From positions 709,653 to 773,652 of the forward strand of contig VXBA01004867.1 in NCBI GenBank assembly GCA_013399895.1: DNA of 64,000 nt. Direction: 5' to 3'. The position numbers and the translations under genes are program-made. The stretch is from Serilophus lunatus (lineage: Eukaryota > Chordata > Aves > Passeriformes > Eurylaimidae). Position 1 is the stretch's first letter; each line of letters starts with the position of its first letter. The notes below the pieces were generated by a model that worked only from the letters and a program-made list of their open reading frames with translations, did not search any database and was not told the DNA's origin. This document shows, in pieces, positions 14,144-25,870 of the stretch.

Positions 14144-14226
14144 GCTGACGATTGAGGCTGAATGTCTGCTCCAGCTGCAGAACTTCCCAATGGACACTCA
14201 CTCCTGCCCTTTGGTTTTTTCCAGTT
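14144..14226 (+). CDS. GABRG4: GABA-A receptor gamma-4 subunit, exon 5 (Cys-loop)
   Basis: This 83-bp exon, the canonical exon 5 size, has a CTGTCCCAG acceptor and a GTGAGT donor. It completes the Arg codon begun in exon 4 and encodes LTIEAECLLQLQNFPMDTHS followed by CPLVFSS. The two cysteines are separated by exactly 13 residues, with the FPMD core of the pentameric Cys-loop receptors between them. This loop contacts the membrane domain and couples agonist binding to gating. The exon ends after the first base of a Tyr codon. The intron before it is 582 bp. Identification is firm. Confidence 0.95.
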
Positions 14227-15319
14227 GTGAGTATACGTATTTTTAAAATAGTTTTAGAAAGTAGAGAAACCTCAGTGGAGAAATACTCTTTTGGGGAGAC
14301 CAACCTCCCTTTTAGCTACATTTTCTCAGCTAATCTCTATGACTCTCATTACCCGTCATGCCCTGAAGCATCCTCCCACTCCTGGGCTAGCAGAGGTCAC
14401 CAGGGGCAGATTCAAAGCACCTCTGAGTTTGGATGGGTAAGTTGGAGGAGATAATTTCACTGACCTCCTGGCCACTCTAGACAGAACATGAATATATTCT
14501 GGTGGACATATGGCAGCTGTCCTGCCTTGCATTTTCCCCCTTCTCCCACTCTTTGAGGGGGGCAGCTTGGCTTTCCAGACCTCAGCCCAGAATGAGGTCT
14601 GGGAATTTTCTGCACCCAAAACCATTGCAAAGCAGAGTTACTCAGATCTCCCCTCTCAGTCACCTCTTGTCCAGATTCTTCAGCAGAGAAGGCTGCTGAT
14701 GTTAGCACATCTCCTCCAGTAATTTTGCAGGGAGCCTTTCTGCACCAAGAGATCCCTGTCCTTGTGTGTGGGTGGGAAATCTGATTTAATCATCTGAACT
14801 TGGGTTGGCCTCTCCTGCTTCTCCTGCCAGTGAAGATATACAGCTCACAGAGCTCTGAGGTGCTTCAGAGGGAGGCACCATGCTGAAGGGATATTATCCC
14901 CTTGCCTCCCCTCATCCCTCATTCTTTGCTAATTAACAGTACATGCTGTACGTGTTTGATAATTAGAAACATACTGTTAGTTAGCTGGCAAGCTCTTACT
15001 GCATCCTTCTCTGAGGAACCCTCTTGTAGGTCCCTGATTCACAGCAGGCTTGTTTCTTTGTCAGGAAAGCTAGAGGCAGGAGAAGTCATGCTGCAGCCTG
15101 CAGGGCCAGGTCTTCTTGTCCATGGAGAATGCATCCCTTTTTTTCCATAGATCAGCTCTGGGGTCAGGAGGTACAGGGAGCACACAAAGCATCCAGAACC
15201 ATGCTATGTCCCACGTTGCCAGATTTGTATTCCTGGAGTACTCATGTCTGGGATGGAAGGTAGTCAAGAGGCACCATGCTGCTCCAGGGACATAAAACCC
15301 TTAAAGATTTCACGGTTGT

Positions 15320-15590
15320 AGAGTCACAGAATCACAGAGCAGTTGGGTTGGAAGGGACCTCTGGAGATCATCTAGTACAACCTCCCTGACAAGGCAGGGT
15401 CACCTAAAGCAGGTGACACAGGAACTCATCCAGGTGAGTTTTGAATTGAGATTTTTCACTCCAAAATCATGGGAGGGAGACTCCACAGTCTCCCTGTTCC
15501 ATTGCTCTGCCACCCTCAAAGAAGTTCTTCCTCAAACCAATGGAGTCCCCTTACATCAACTCATATCTCATTCCCAGCAGTGCAGTCCTT
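15320..15590 (-). mobile_element. CR1 LINE 3' end, 5'-truncated, in GABRG4 intron 5
   Basis: On the plus strand this reads AGTCACAGAATCACAG, then GTTGGGTTGGAAGGGACCTC and GGAGATCATCTAGTACAACC. That is the reverse complement of the avian CR1 3' terminal region, whose sense strand ends in ATTCTATGATTCT-type repeats. About 270 bases remain and no ORF2 is present. It is antisense to the host gene and fixed in an intron, so probably neutral. Confidence 0.88.
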
Positions 15591-15836
15591 AGAAAGGCTC
15601 TGTTTCTGGCAGTGCTTTGCAATCCCTAGGATCTGAAGCAGCCCACGAGGGGAGATGCAGTCCCTGCTCCCACTGCATGTGGGAATGCCCAAGGGAATCT
15701 AAACTAAAGGCACTGGAAATACCTGCCTGAAAGCTTCATGTTTGCAAAACAACAGGGTGAGATGCCACTCAGGGCAGTGCCTGAGGTTCAGGCACATGAC
15801 ATGCTCTTCCATGGATGTCCATGCCCATTTTCCCAG

Positions 15837-15974
15837 ATGGATACCCTCGGGAGGAGATTGTCTATCGCTGGAGGCGCTACTCCATCGAGGTCTCTGACCA
15901 GCGCACCTGGAGGCTCTACCAGTTTGACTTCACAGGGCTGAGGAACACCTCGGAAGTTCTCAGAACTGGGGCAG
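15837..15974 (+). CDS. GABRG4: GABA-A receptor gamma-4 subunit, exon 6
   Basis: This 138-bp exon matches the standard exon 6 size. It follows a TTTTCCCAG acceptor and precedes a GTGAGA donor. It encodes YGYPREEIVYRWRRYSIEV and a following segment ending RNTSEVLRTGAG. This is the late extracellular beta-sheet, including the GYPREEIVY block typical of gamma subunits. A second N-glycosylation sequon (NTS) is present in GLRNTSEV. The final codon (Gly) is split with exon 7. Intron 5 before it is 1610 bp and carries a CR1 fragment. Confidence 0.95.
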
Positions 15975-17283
15975 GTGAGACAAAGGGAAACAGGCCACAG
16001 AAATACCAGTGTGCTGGAGACCTGGTGGGAGGAAAAGGAGTCATCAGACAGCTCCACCCACAGTGGTGGGGAAGGAAGGTCACAACAATGGACCTCGGCT
16101 AGAGGGATCACTGACATCTGTGAACTGTGGGGTGACAATGCTGATGTGGATGAGGTGATCCCAAACTGAAGGGTCAGGAGGGAGAGGAGATGGAGCTCAG
16201 ATCCCCTGTTGCTGCAGTTCATGATATGTGATCTCTGGGTGATGCTTAGGATTGGAATGGGGTGGAGAAATTAGAACTTTCAGGTCTCAGTCTGTCCATC
16301 TGCAAGCTTGTGGCAGGCTGATGAATGCTTGACTTGCACTTTAAGAGACAGGGATAAGGCTGCATGTGAAACTAATGGAAGGCCTTCCTCTCCTTCCCCT
16401 CCTTATAATAGCTCACATCCTCTTTCCTTCCCACAGACAACTGAGGAAAGCCTACTTTTAAGCCCTCTGAAATCTGCTGCTCTCCACAGTGGCAGCCAGC
16501 CTCTAACTGGGGTAGAAAGGCAGCACAAACCAGTACAAGAAGTGAAAGTGTCTTGAATGCACCAGTGGCCCTCTGATGTTTGTAATTCTCTTTTTTTGGT
16601 AATTGCTTGCAAGCTCCATCTTAACCCCAGGTGCATTTCTTCCAATACTCACTGGGAGCCCCTAAAAAGAGAAAGAACCTCTGCTGTAAGTTGCCAAATG
16701 AGCAATTAGGTTGTTCAGCACCACATGCATTTTCCAGAGGCAGAACCAGAGTCTCAATGGAAGTGATTGAAGGACACCTCCTTTGTCACAGCTCAGGTAG
16801 TTCATTAGCAATCCAGGCCATGTAGCCTCTTATAGCTAAATAGCTTCTATAGAAAAGAAACCCTTGCAGCAATCAGCTGGAGACGAATGCTCTCTACAGT
16901 TTCTTCCCTGAAACTTTTCCAAACTGTGTGTTTTTCAGTGTCCTAAGAGGCATAGCAAGGCCAGTACAAATACAGCCTGTTGGCCATATAGACAGGCAGG
17001 CAAATGGCCAGTTTGGCAACCACAAAGTCAGCTCTTAAATTAGTCACAAAGACATTAAGTAAGACAGCTTGAGCCAGCCAGGTAGCCACAAAACCAATGA
17101 GTCACCAAGCCTACTCAGCCTGCCATGTGAAGCTAACTGTCTGGGCAGCTACAGAACCAGAGGGCTGGGCACTTAAAACAAGAAAACCTCAGCAGAAGCT
17201 TTGAATTCTGAAACTATGATGATTTTTTTTGTTTTAGGAAGCCCCATGTTCTGATTCCAATGTCTCTGTTGTTTTTTCCCTAG

Positions 17284-17436
17284 GGGAGTACATGGTGATG
17301 ACAGTTTCTTTTGACCTAAGCAGACGTATGGGCTATTTTGCCATTCAGACCTACATTCCCTGCATCCTGACTGTTGTTCTTTCCTGGGTTTCTTTCTGGA
17401 TCAAGAGAGACTCTACGCCAGCCAGAACGTCTCTGG
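17284..17436 (+). CDS. GABRG4: GABA-A receptor gamma-4 subunit, exon 7 (M1 and start of M2)
   Basis: This 153-bp exon, the canonical exon 7 size, has a TTTTTTCCCTAG acceptor and a GTAAGA donor. It encodes the pre-M1 segment DLSRRMGYFAIQTYIPCI, the first membrane helix through VVLSWVSFWI, and the start of the pore helix M2 with TPARTSLG. The PARTSLG motif at the cytoplasmic end of M2 is typical of anion-selective Cys-loop channels, which supports a chloride channel. The last Gly codon is split by the following intron, so the pore helix is encoded by two exons as in other family genes. Intron 6 is 1309 bp and intron 7 is 3092 bp. Confidence 0.96.
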
Positions 17437-19084
17437 GTAAGAGGCAGGATGATGCATGTCTGATGCTTGTCAAACTCTGCTAGGCTGGCATACTGGAGAG
17501 TTGGAGTACAAAATTTCCTGAAGCATTTCACCACTTTCTGGCATTTTTGAGTTTACCAGAGGAGAGTCCACTCCTCCAGCTTCTTGCAGGTGACTCTGTC
17601 CTCAAGCTCACCTGAGTCTCTGGCTGTTCTGGCTTGGAGTAGTGGATTATCTCAGGACAGCACATCATTCTCAGGTTTTGGACTGAAACCTGAACACAGT
17701 ATTTTCCAGGCTGACAATGGGGTATTTTCATGTGCTGAAAGGGAGGGGAGAGGGGGTGTCTGAGGAGTGCTGCCCAAAGGGCTCCTATCATGTGCACGTA
17801 TTCCACATTTCCTCATGACTTTTCAAGGCCTCGGTGTAGGACCAGTGACAGGAAGGTTGTAGGGCTAATGGGCAAAGTTGTTCAGCTATATCCAAAAAGC
17901 TCCAAGCTCTGGCGGGAGGTGGAGGCGCTGTAGGTACAATCTTTTTCTGTCAGTCGCCCCACAGGACCCAGGGTAGAGGACATGGCAACAGCTCTGCCCA
18001 TTGTTTACATTTTCTCAGCGAACTGCAGTGGCTCTTTGAGGCAGAAAAAAGCCTCTGTTGATCAAATGCTGCTCTGAGAGGTGCTGGAGAGGTCTTTGCA
18101 AACATTTAATACACTTTGGCTGTATCTGCATTTTGCAGCAAGCTCTGATTCCCAGGGCTGTCCTCTCCATCAGCCCTGCTGACTTTCCCTTTAATTGGAG
18201 GCAGTGTTCCCAGCCCTGCCTGCAGATCACTGTGGGGATGGAGAGGAGAGGCCATCAGCTATTCAGAGTCCTTCTGTGATGGCCATGTCTCCCCACCTCC
18301 CTATCAAAATTAATTTCTTTGGTGCCCATGGAGAGAGGAGGAGGAGGAGGGTGTCACTTCTAGTGGAGGTGAGGGTGTGCCACAGTCCATGGCTGGTAAA
18401 AATGAACAGCAAGAGGCAAAATGTTCTGCCCAGCTGACACAGCTATGGTGGCTGTCTCAAAAAACAAGGCAAGTTCCCCAGAAGAGGGGCTTCCCTCTGT
18501 AGGAAGGGAACTCAGCACATGAAGAAAAATGTATTCTCTCCACAGCCACTGTTCTCCTTAACAAAAATGATCCCAAGCACATTTCAAGCCCGCCAGCCTA
18601 TATTAGGGAGATGTAAATTGGACTAGTTCCATTGACATTTCAAATATATAAGTCACACCACATCTGCTAATGCAAATACAGCAGGAAAATACGACAGTCT
18701 TTTGCAGTGGTTGCACCCAGAGCCACTGGAGTGACCTCAGGAAAGGGTAGCAGGTGGACTTAGATAAATGCTAGAGAAGGAGAAATAGGTGGAGTTTCTG
18801 CTTCTTCCCCACATCCTAAAAAGCAGTGGATGAGATCACAATACCAACTCTTGCAGCTGATTCCTTGTTGGCTGCTGACACTTTATCACAGGTCTATGAG
18901 CATTTCTGCTGCTGCAAAAACAATTCAAGCCCCGTTCAAGTCAAAAGAAATTCCTTATCACCTCCTACCCAGTTGCCCTCTATGTCAAGAAATTGTTAGA
19001 TTGTGAAGAGCTGTCTCTGAAGAGAAGCCATGAGCAGATTGAAAGCTTATGAGTAAGAGTCAGAGACAGGAAAAACAGAGAACC

Positions 19085-20255
19085 TTGTGATTGGTGTCAC
19101 TACAGGCTGCCTAATCAAGGAGAGCCTATTGACAAAGCCTTCCTGCTCCAGCTACAGGAGGCATCGCACTCACAGGCTCTTTTCCTGCTGGGGAATTTCA
19201 ACCACCCCAACATCTGCTGGGAAAGTAGAGCAGCAAGCTGTAAGCAATCCAGGAGATTCCTGGAGTGCAGTGAGGATAACTTCTTAAGCCACATAATAGA
19301 CAGCCTGAACAGAGAGATAGTGGACGTGATGGACACCAAAGCAAGTGAGCAAAAAAAGGAAAGCAAGCCTCTGGCTTTTCAAGGAGTTTGTCAGTGAGAC
19401 TCCTTGGCAAACTGCCCTCAGGGACAAGACAGCAGAAGATGGCTGGCAGATCTTTCAGGACACTTTCCATAGCGCACAAGAGCTCTCAATCCCTAGGTGT
19501 AAGAAGTCAGGAGAGGAAGACAAGACCGGAAGGGATGAGTCAAGACCTTCTGCTCAAACTAAAGGGCAAGGAGGAAGTGCACAGACAGGAGAAGCAGGGA
19601 CAGGTATTCAGGGAGGAATATAGGGACACTGCCCAGTTGTGTAGGGATGGGATCAGGAAGACCAAGGTCTGGATTGGAGCTGAACTTGGCAGAGGATGCA
19701 AGGAATACTAACAAGGGCTTCTACAGGTGTGTCAGCCAGAAAAGGAAGGTCAAAGAAAGTGGTCACCTCAATGAATACGAATGGAAAACTGGTAAGAAGA
19801 CAAAGAGAAGTCTGAGGTATTTTTTGCCTCAGTCTTCACTGGCAGCCTCCCCACATCTCTCATAGGATGGACTGCAGTACAGGGACTGGGGCAGCAAAGT
19901 CCCTCTCACTGCAAGAGAAGATCAGGTTTGAGACCACCTGAGGAACCTGAAAATACAGGTCCTGTAGGACCTGACAAAGTGCATCCCAGAGCCCTGAGGG
20001 AATTGGCTGATGTAGTTGCCAAGCCACTCTCCATGATACTTGAAAAGCCATGGCAGTGACTGGAAAAAGGGAAATATTTTTTTCAAAGATAGAAAGGAAA
20101 ACACTGGGAACTCCAGATCTGTCAGCCTCCTCTCTGTGCCTGGGAGGATCATGGAATGGATCCTTCTAGAAGCTGTGCTAAGGTACATGGAGAACAGGAG
20201 GTAAATCAGCACAGCCAGCATGGCTTCGCCAAAGGCAAATTTTGCCTGACTGACC
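19085..20255 (+). mobile_element. Decayed CR1-type retrotransposon ORF2 (endonuclease and RT pieces) in GABRG4 intron 7
   Basis: Translating the three forward frames gives fragments typical of CR1 ORF2. LLGNFNHPNICW near 19182 is the endonuclease core motif. ELNLAEDARNTNKGFYRC near 19680 is the inter-domain region. SVSLLSVPGRIMEWILLEAV near 20120 is the start of the reverse transcriptase. The pieces are in different frames and broken by stops, so the copy cannot make a protein. Spacing suggests internal deletions, and both ends are lost; no CR1 3' tail follows. It is in the same orientation as GABRG4. The family-level call is confident and the subfamily is unknown. Confidence 0.8.
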
Positions 20256-20528
20256 CAGCCTTAAGTGGAGTCTGAGTTCCCCGCTCCTTTACCGGTCCTC
20301 ATTGATGACCTGTGTGACAGCTGGGTTTTGAACAGTTCTTTTTTCTTAGACATTGTCAGAAGGCTCCTCAAGACCAGAGTCTGGCTGAGCAGAGCAAAAA
20401 TGGGACTGGACAAGGGGAATTTCTGTTCCAGAGTAGAGAGGAAACAGGGGTGTTTGGGGGGCTGATTGTTATGTAGGAGAGACAGAAGTGCTCCTTGTCA
20501 TTACTTAAGCCACTCTTTTCTCTCTTAG

Positions 20529-20731
20529 GTATCACGACTGTGCTCACAATGACCACCCTGAGCACCATCTCCCGCAAGCACCTCCCCCGTGTTTCCTACA
20601 TCACGGCCATGGACCTCTTTGTCTCTGTGTGCTTCATCTTCGTGTTTGCAGCTCTCATGGAGTACGCTACACTCAACTACCTGGTGGGAAACAAGAAACC
20701 ACTGGAGCACAACAACAGGAAAGCCAGGCTG
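20529..20731 (+). CDS. GABRG4: GABA-A receptor gamma-4 subunit, exon 8 (M2, M3)
   Basis: This 203-bp exon runs from a TCTCTTAG acceptor to a GTAGGT donor. It encodes the rest of the pore helix (ITTVLTMTTLSTISRK), the M2-M3 linker (HLPRVSYITAMD), helix M3 (LFVSVCFIFVFAALMEYA) and the first part of the cytoplasmic loop ending NNRKARL. TTVLTMTTLSTISR is the diagnostic pore sequence of the receptor family. In the linker, the gamma-2 Lys289 position is Arg. The loop start, NKKPLEHNNRKARL, differs from gamma-1, -2 and -3 as I recall them and favours gamma-4. The exon ends in phase 0. Confidence 0.95.
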
Positions 20732-21774
20732 GTAGGTCAAGGGAGCCAGCAGAAGTGGTTGCTGTTAGAACCCCAAGATATTTAGAAATATCCCTTCTGA
20801 GCTTGCATTGGAAGCTGCTGATATGGTTTAGTGTGTTCATGAAGTCTTCAGACCACTCTTTGTGCTGGGTCTGAGCACCTGAAAAGTGAGATACAATCAG
20901 AAAAAGCAGTTGAGGGTCGTTTAAAACAAAGAAGCCCCTGTCAGAGCCTGGCATCCTTTGCTCTCTTAAAAATTGCTGTCGCCCTTATCAGTACAGTTTA
21001 GGAAGACTCACATGACCGAATGTAAATGTCCACTTTAAGACAGGTTCTTCCACCTGTATCAGTTTGATCTCTGTGGATTACAGAAGTGTCTTAGGTCACA
21101 GAAAGACAGAAACCTACTTTCTTTTGTGGTCTGTCCATCAGAAGGCCTGCTGAATGTGGGGAGAGTGAGCCCAGGGTGGTCATCATTCTCATCATCCTCA
21201 TCCTCATTGTCTGTCATGACATATGCTCAAGCTCATGGCAGGTACTTCTGACACATCAGCTGAAACAGGCAACTGAACTGGGACAGAACTGAAACCAAAC
21301 AAGACAGATCTGTCCTGTGCCAGGCTTATCTCCCAGCATATCCTTCATATCCCAGGGTGGATAGAGCTCTTCCATGAGGTGGATGATAGGCCTCCTCCTG
21401 GGCCATATGAGTTACAAACAGCCTTTCACCAGCTTTTCTCCAATAACTGGCAGCAACCAGAAGACACATCTGGACTTCAGTCAAACAGGTCCTGTTTCTG
21501 GACTAACTATTAGTGGCAGAGATGAGGAAACAGAACAGTTAAATTTTTGCTATGCCTTGGGGTGCCAGGGAGGACACTCACAGTCATACAGGGAGCTGCC
21601 GCTTCCCACACTACATAGTGGTTTACAACCAGGTGCAGATGATCAGTCACCCCTTCCCACTGAACTGCACCTGTGCAACAAACTGATCTATCGCCACTTG
21701 GGTGGGTTTTGGTGTCTAGAATGTTTTCCTGCCTTTTCCTTGTCTTTAATCTGCCTACCTCTTCCCCATTACAG

Positions 21775-22068
21775 CCACCTGCCGGTGCACAGGTGATGCC
21801 AACTTTTACCACCATCAACATCAACAACATCATGCACTGGCCTCCAGAGATAGAGGAGGATGATGATGATGACCCTGGCTCCCCATGCTTGGAAGGGAAG
21901 GAGTGTGAGAGGTTCTTCTGCTGCATTGAGGACTGTCAGACAGGAATGTGGCGGGAGGGCAGGGTCCGCATCCACATCTCCCGCCTGGACTCCTATTCTC
22001 GTGTCTTCTTCCCCACTGCCTTCCTGCTCTTCAACATTGTCTACTGGATTGCCTATCTCTATCTCTAG
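21775..22068 (+). CDS. GABRG4: GABA-A receptor gamma-4 subunit, exon 9 (cytoplasmic loop, M4, stop)
   Basis: This terminal coding exon follows a CCCCATTACAG acceptor and ends at TAG. It encodes 97 residues: a variable loop with an acidic run (EIEEDDDDDPG), the cysteine-rich gamma signature KECERFFCCIEDC, and helix M4 (DSYSRVFFPTAFLLFNIVYW) ending IAYLYL. Clustered cysteines at this place in gamma-2 are palmitoylated and help synaptic clustering, so a similar role is inferred. The variable loop lacks the longer sequences of gamma-1, -2 and -3 and contains FTTININNIMHWPP, which I associate with gamma-4. Joined with exons 4-8 it gives 363 residues with no internal stop. The missing N-terminus should be roughly 90-100 residues. 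Confidence 0.93.
   Translation, partial: PPAGAQVMPTFTTININNIMHWPPEIEEDDDDDPGSPCLEGKECERFFCCIEDCQTGMWREGRVRIHISRLDSYSRVFFPTAFLLFNIVYWIAYLYL
21859..21873 (+). repeat. Coding GAT/GAC run (five Asp) in GABRG4 exon 9
   Basis: Four GAT codons and one GAC code for five consecutive Asp residues in the variable M3-M4 loop. Pure GAT repeats can slip, so length variation between individuals or species would be expected here without breaking the frame. Confidence 0.85.
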
Positions 22069-22510
22069 CCCTTCTTTGTCCTCAGCTGGAAGGGACTGGA
22101 GAGCAACAAGATGGGCTTCTCAAGGAGCAGAGAACAGCATCCCTTCTGTTGTAGCCTAACTGTCAGTCTGAACAATCCAACCTGGTGATTCCCTCTTCCT
22201 GCTCTCTCATCTCTTCTGAGAAGAACCAAACAGCTTTTTTTTAGCCTTCTAACATATCTTTTTAGAGAATCTACCCTTCCCAAGCAACCCCTTTTCCAAC
22301 ACCACCAGCATTAAACTCCTTGTAAGATTGCCCAAAAACATCCTATTCCCATCTCGAGCACTAGGCATTTTGTCAAAAACAAAAACTGTAATGCATTTCA
22401 TTTTTCCATCCAATCCTACTCCAAAATCCCATGGGAAGTGATGGAAAATTGAGTTTTTTGCGTATTTATGATGACTGCAAGGGAAATAAAGGAGATCTCA
22501 CAACTTCTGC
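22069..22510 (+). other. GABRG4: 3' untranslated region of GABRG4
   Basis: This non-coding stretch follows the TAG stop and contains a canonical AATAAA at 22485-22490. An ATTAAA variant at 22310-22315 could give a shorter 3' end. The exact cleavage point is not visible; it is expected 10-30 bases after the signal. Confidence 0.6.
22485..22490 (+). promoter_or_regulatory. Polyadenylation signal AATAAA
   Basis: AATAAA lies 417 bases after the GABRG4 stop codon within GGGAAATAAAGG. It is the first canonical hexamer in sense orientation downstream of the stop and is the likely transcript end signal. Confidence 0.6.
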
Positions 22511-23790
22511 ACCACTTCCACAAGAACAGATTTTGTGGAGTGCTAGAAGTTTGGAAAGGTCAGAAGGAAATAGTGTGAAAAGGGGCAGCAATACACAGTA
22601 GCTGGGCTTGGCTTAAGTGTTTTGAACCTGCCCAGACAGCTGACAGTGGCACTGGCAAGAATGGAGCAGCTGCAAGCCTCCACCAGCTCCCTGAAGAATA
22701 TCTATGAAGCATTCCTCAAGAATCCCTCCCCTTGTTGCACCGAGTGGCATCCAAGACATCCACCCACCGAGGTATTGCTGATTCTAGTCAGATGGTGGAC
22801 AAAAAACACTTCATAAGTTTGAAGGGTCCATCTGCCTTACTGGAGCAGACTCTTCAGGGCCCATGGTGACATTCTTTGCTTTGTGATCGCAGCTTGGAGC
22901 AGGCTCTACAGCTCTCATTGGGCATCACCAAAAGAGGGAGAAAGTCCTTGTGCTACAAAGGCCAGAAGTCTCCTGAGCCTCTTGTGAGGTTTTCTTTTTA
23001 CAAAGGCAGTGCTCTCCTGCACAGCAACACCTATTGAAACCATCAAGTCTATACTGGGTAGTAGGTGCCAACGTGAAAAAGGAGTACTAGAAAAGGGAAT
23101 ATGCAGTTGCCAGTGTTGCACCCACCAGTGGTGGGAAGAGAGCATTCCTGCAGCTCAGATGTGTTCCCTTAGTTTTTTTTCTTTTTCATAATTACATAAA
23201 ATGACAGTCCTCACTAAACCTGTATGACTCCTTCCAGTTGCCATCAATACTCAGCCCTTTTTCTCCCAAAATCAAGAAAGGGAGTGAATCATCCTTGACA
23301 GATTTAAAGGTCAGACATATTGAGATGGTTCCTTATGGTCCATCTTAAAAGGGATAGAGAAATCCATAATGGGAAAAAGCTGTGTAATGTAGAAGAGGAA
23401 ACTCAGGCCCAAAGACCATAATGTATGGCTGCCTCCCCATTTACACCAACAGATGATGTGGCCCACAGCATGATTGTGAAAAACAATGGTCCATTAATAG
23501 TTACTTACTGTGTAAATTAGAAACAAAGAAAAACTTTTTTTGAAAACAGCATGTTTTAGAAAAAAATAGTACTTAAAAGGCTTGTCATAAGAAGAAAGCC
23601 AGCATGGCTGCAGATGAAAAGTTAGGAAAGGCTCACAGGATAGCTAACAGGGGCAGGAAGTTTCACATATTCTTGGAGAGCAATTTGATCTGGATTAAAG
23701 ACAGATTTTGACACTGTTAAATCTGATCTGAATAATGAAGTGTCATGTTTAATTCATTCATAAATACAGCCTTACTTTGGTTCCAGAGGA
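22511..23790. other. Intergenic, nothing recognised
   Basis: This is unique-looking sequence downstream of GABRG4. Short open frames occur on both strands but have no recognisable domain, splice context or repeat similarity. Confidence 0.6.
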
Positions 23791-23794
23791 ACAG

Positions 23795-23940
23795 CTAGAG
23801 CATCTTATTAAGTATACAATAGTACAACACTCAGCTAAGTATAACCTAATGGGGTCAGATCAGCAGAGCTGTGAAAGGGGAAATTTTGCCTGTCTAACCT
23901 GTTACAGTCCTTCTTTTAAAATATCAAGTAAGAGATAAAG
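23795..23940 (+). mobile_element. Old CR1-like LINE fragment (RT region)
   Basis: The sequence GTGAAAGGGGAAATTTTGCC followed by TGTCTAACCTGTTA resembles the reverse transcriptase segment of old amniote CR1 elements (a Lys-Gly-x-x-Cys-Leu-Thr-Asn-Leu region). It is heavily diverged, frameshifted and short. Boundaries are approximate, and recognition is from memory of the consensus. Confidence 0.45.
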
Positions 23941-24010
23941 GTTACCCAGAAGCATAATTTGCTTAGCTACTCCGACAGCTTTTGAAAGGATGGAAAGAAA
24001 TTATGGCGGC

Positions 24011-24132
24011 GGTTCTAACTGAGGAAATTGATTTAGCAAAAGAATTATTAAGGAGGTTCTAATTAGAGGAAATTAACTGAGAAGAGGGGGGAAAAAAGAA
24101 TTGTTAAGGAGGCTCTAATTAGAGGAAATTAA
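24011..24132. repeat. Short imperfect tandem repeat (about 2.5 units)
   Basis: The block GGTTCTAACTGAGGAAATT at 24011 recurs as GGTTCTAATTAGAGGAAATT at 24055 and GGCTCTAATTAGAGGAAATT at 24111. The units of about 44 and 56 bp are each linked by an AAGAATTRTTAAGGAGG-type spacer. This is a local duplication with no recognised family. Confidence 0.7.
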
Positions 24133-25711
24133 TGTTTTAGAGAGAAAGACAGAGAGAGGGAGAAGTCTAAGAAAAGAATCAAAACAACTTCCAGACAAGG
24201 GGAGCTGCTGGGTGACAGTGCTGACTCCCAGCCAAGCAGGTTGATGTTCTACTCCCAATAGCAAATCATTATTAGATGTAGCAACAGAAAAACCTCCTAT
24301 GACTCAGCCCGACACCAACAGGGAGCTGGATTGAACAGGGTCCTATGATCTCTGTGGGGAGCCAAAAGGAAAGAGCATCCTAGATTAAAACTGGCCCACA
24401 CGACAGACTCTGAGTGAAGCGTGTCTTCACATTTTGAGAGGCGGCTGTTCATGTGCGCGTGGGAGGGGACGCCTCGCAGCAAACCAGGACCCAGGACAAA
24501 TATGCTTGTTAACAGGAGGGTGGCTTGAAAGGTGTGCAGGCAATGTAGGCTGCGGTGAATACTGGCAGCAAAACGTGGAAGAGAAGCACCTGAGGAAGGG
24601 GAGGGTGGAAGGGAAAATTTAACAGCCAAATGCAAAGCAGTCCAAACATCTGCAATTTGCTGTAACTTCGAAGCTCTGGGGAGCCTTGATGGACACAGAT
24701 GGTTATCGTGGGCACAGACTTCAACCCTGAGAGCAGCAACTTGTTGGAATTAGACCTGTTACAAAACCAGCCAGGAGAGAAACAAGGGTGTACAAGAAAC
24801 CTAGGAAGATGACAGGGACTCGGACAAAGAAGACGAAAGATTCACCAAAAAAAAGACAAAGCAAACACACACCTAGGTAATTTAACCAATGATGGAGGAT
24901 TTGACAGAGGAAAATAGCCTAGCGTGGGCTGGAGCACAAGGGAGCTGATTACTAAGGCTGAGGAAGGAGGAGGGAGGGGGCTTTTTGGCTTAGGGAAATC
25001 TGTGCCCACCATAAATAGCGCAATAAATAAAGGCATGAACAAATTCAATCATGTTTTCAAGTTTCTATACTATTTCAAAAAAAGCTAAGAAAAGCCAAAA
25101 GGAAAAATCCGCCATTTTTTGGAATTATTGTGCAAAGCTCCAGTTTCCTGAAAAAAGTTTCCCTGCTCTCAGGAGGGAATCAAGCACACAGAGACATCCA
25201 GTAGCCATGTGTTGCCCTGCCTAGCAAGGCAGCCTCAAGGAGTTGAGCCCCACTGGCCTCTCCTAGATCTGGCATCAACCACATGCCCTTCCGTGCATGC
25301 TGTACTTTCTGCCATCATGCTGAAGTGAGTTATGATACCAGACTGTCTTTCAGCCCAGGACAGGGGACACAGACCAAAAGCATGGAGTTGAGCTGTGCCA
25401 CCCCGAGCAGGAAGGACAGAGGCATCAGGGCTGCTGCAAGATGCCTGGGTGGTTTTGAACATCTGGGTAGCTGTGCTGCCTCCTCCTCTCATGGAGGTTT
25501 CGACTTTCTTCCCTTCATGGAAATTTGGTGAAGGAGCTGCATATTCTCATCCTCACAGGCCAATATGGTGCTGGGCTTTCCTCACCTTCTCTATCCTGTT
25601 CCCAGGGACTAGTGAGTCACATTCCCACCTCTCATGCCCACAGAGAACCTCTGTCAGACAGCTACTACATGGCAGGTTTCTGTGTTGATGGCCTGAAAGT
25701 GCCTGATGCTG
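24133..25711. other. Intergenic, nothing recognised
   Basis: I see no gene, known repeat or RNA. The short open frames on either strand show no domain. Confidence 0.55.
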
Positions 25712-25857
25712 GCTGTCACCCTGGAGGTGCTCAAGGCCAGGCTGGATGGAGTTCTGAGCAGCCTGATCTAGTGAAAGGTGTCCCTGTCCATGACAGGGGG
25801 CTGGCATGAGATGAACTTTAAGGTCCCTTCCAACACAAATCATTCTACGATCCCATA
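25712..25857 (+). mobile_element. CR1 LINE 3' end fragment
   Basis: The sequence CACCCTGGAGGTGCTCAAGG, then AGCAGCCTGATCTAGTG and TTTAAGGTCCCTTCCAACAC, ends in ATTCTACGATCC. This is the sense-strand 3' end of an avian CR1. Only about 145 bases are kept. It directly precedes the LNX-like relic. Confidence 0.85.
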
Positions 25858-25870
25858 GCATTCCAAGTTA

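Noticed and set aside
21181..21215. CATCATT/CTCATCATCCTCATC repeat in intron 8
   Set aside because: A short degenerate run, not a clear microsatellite, with no indication of function.
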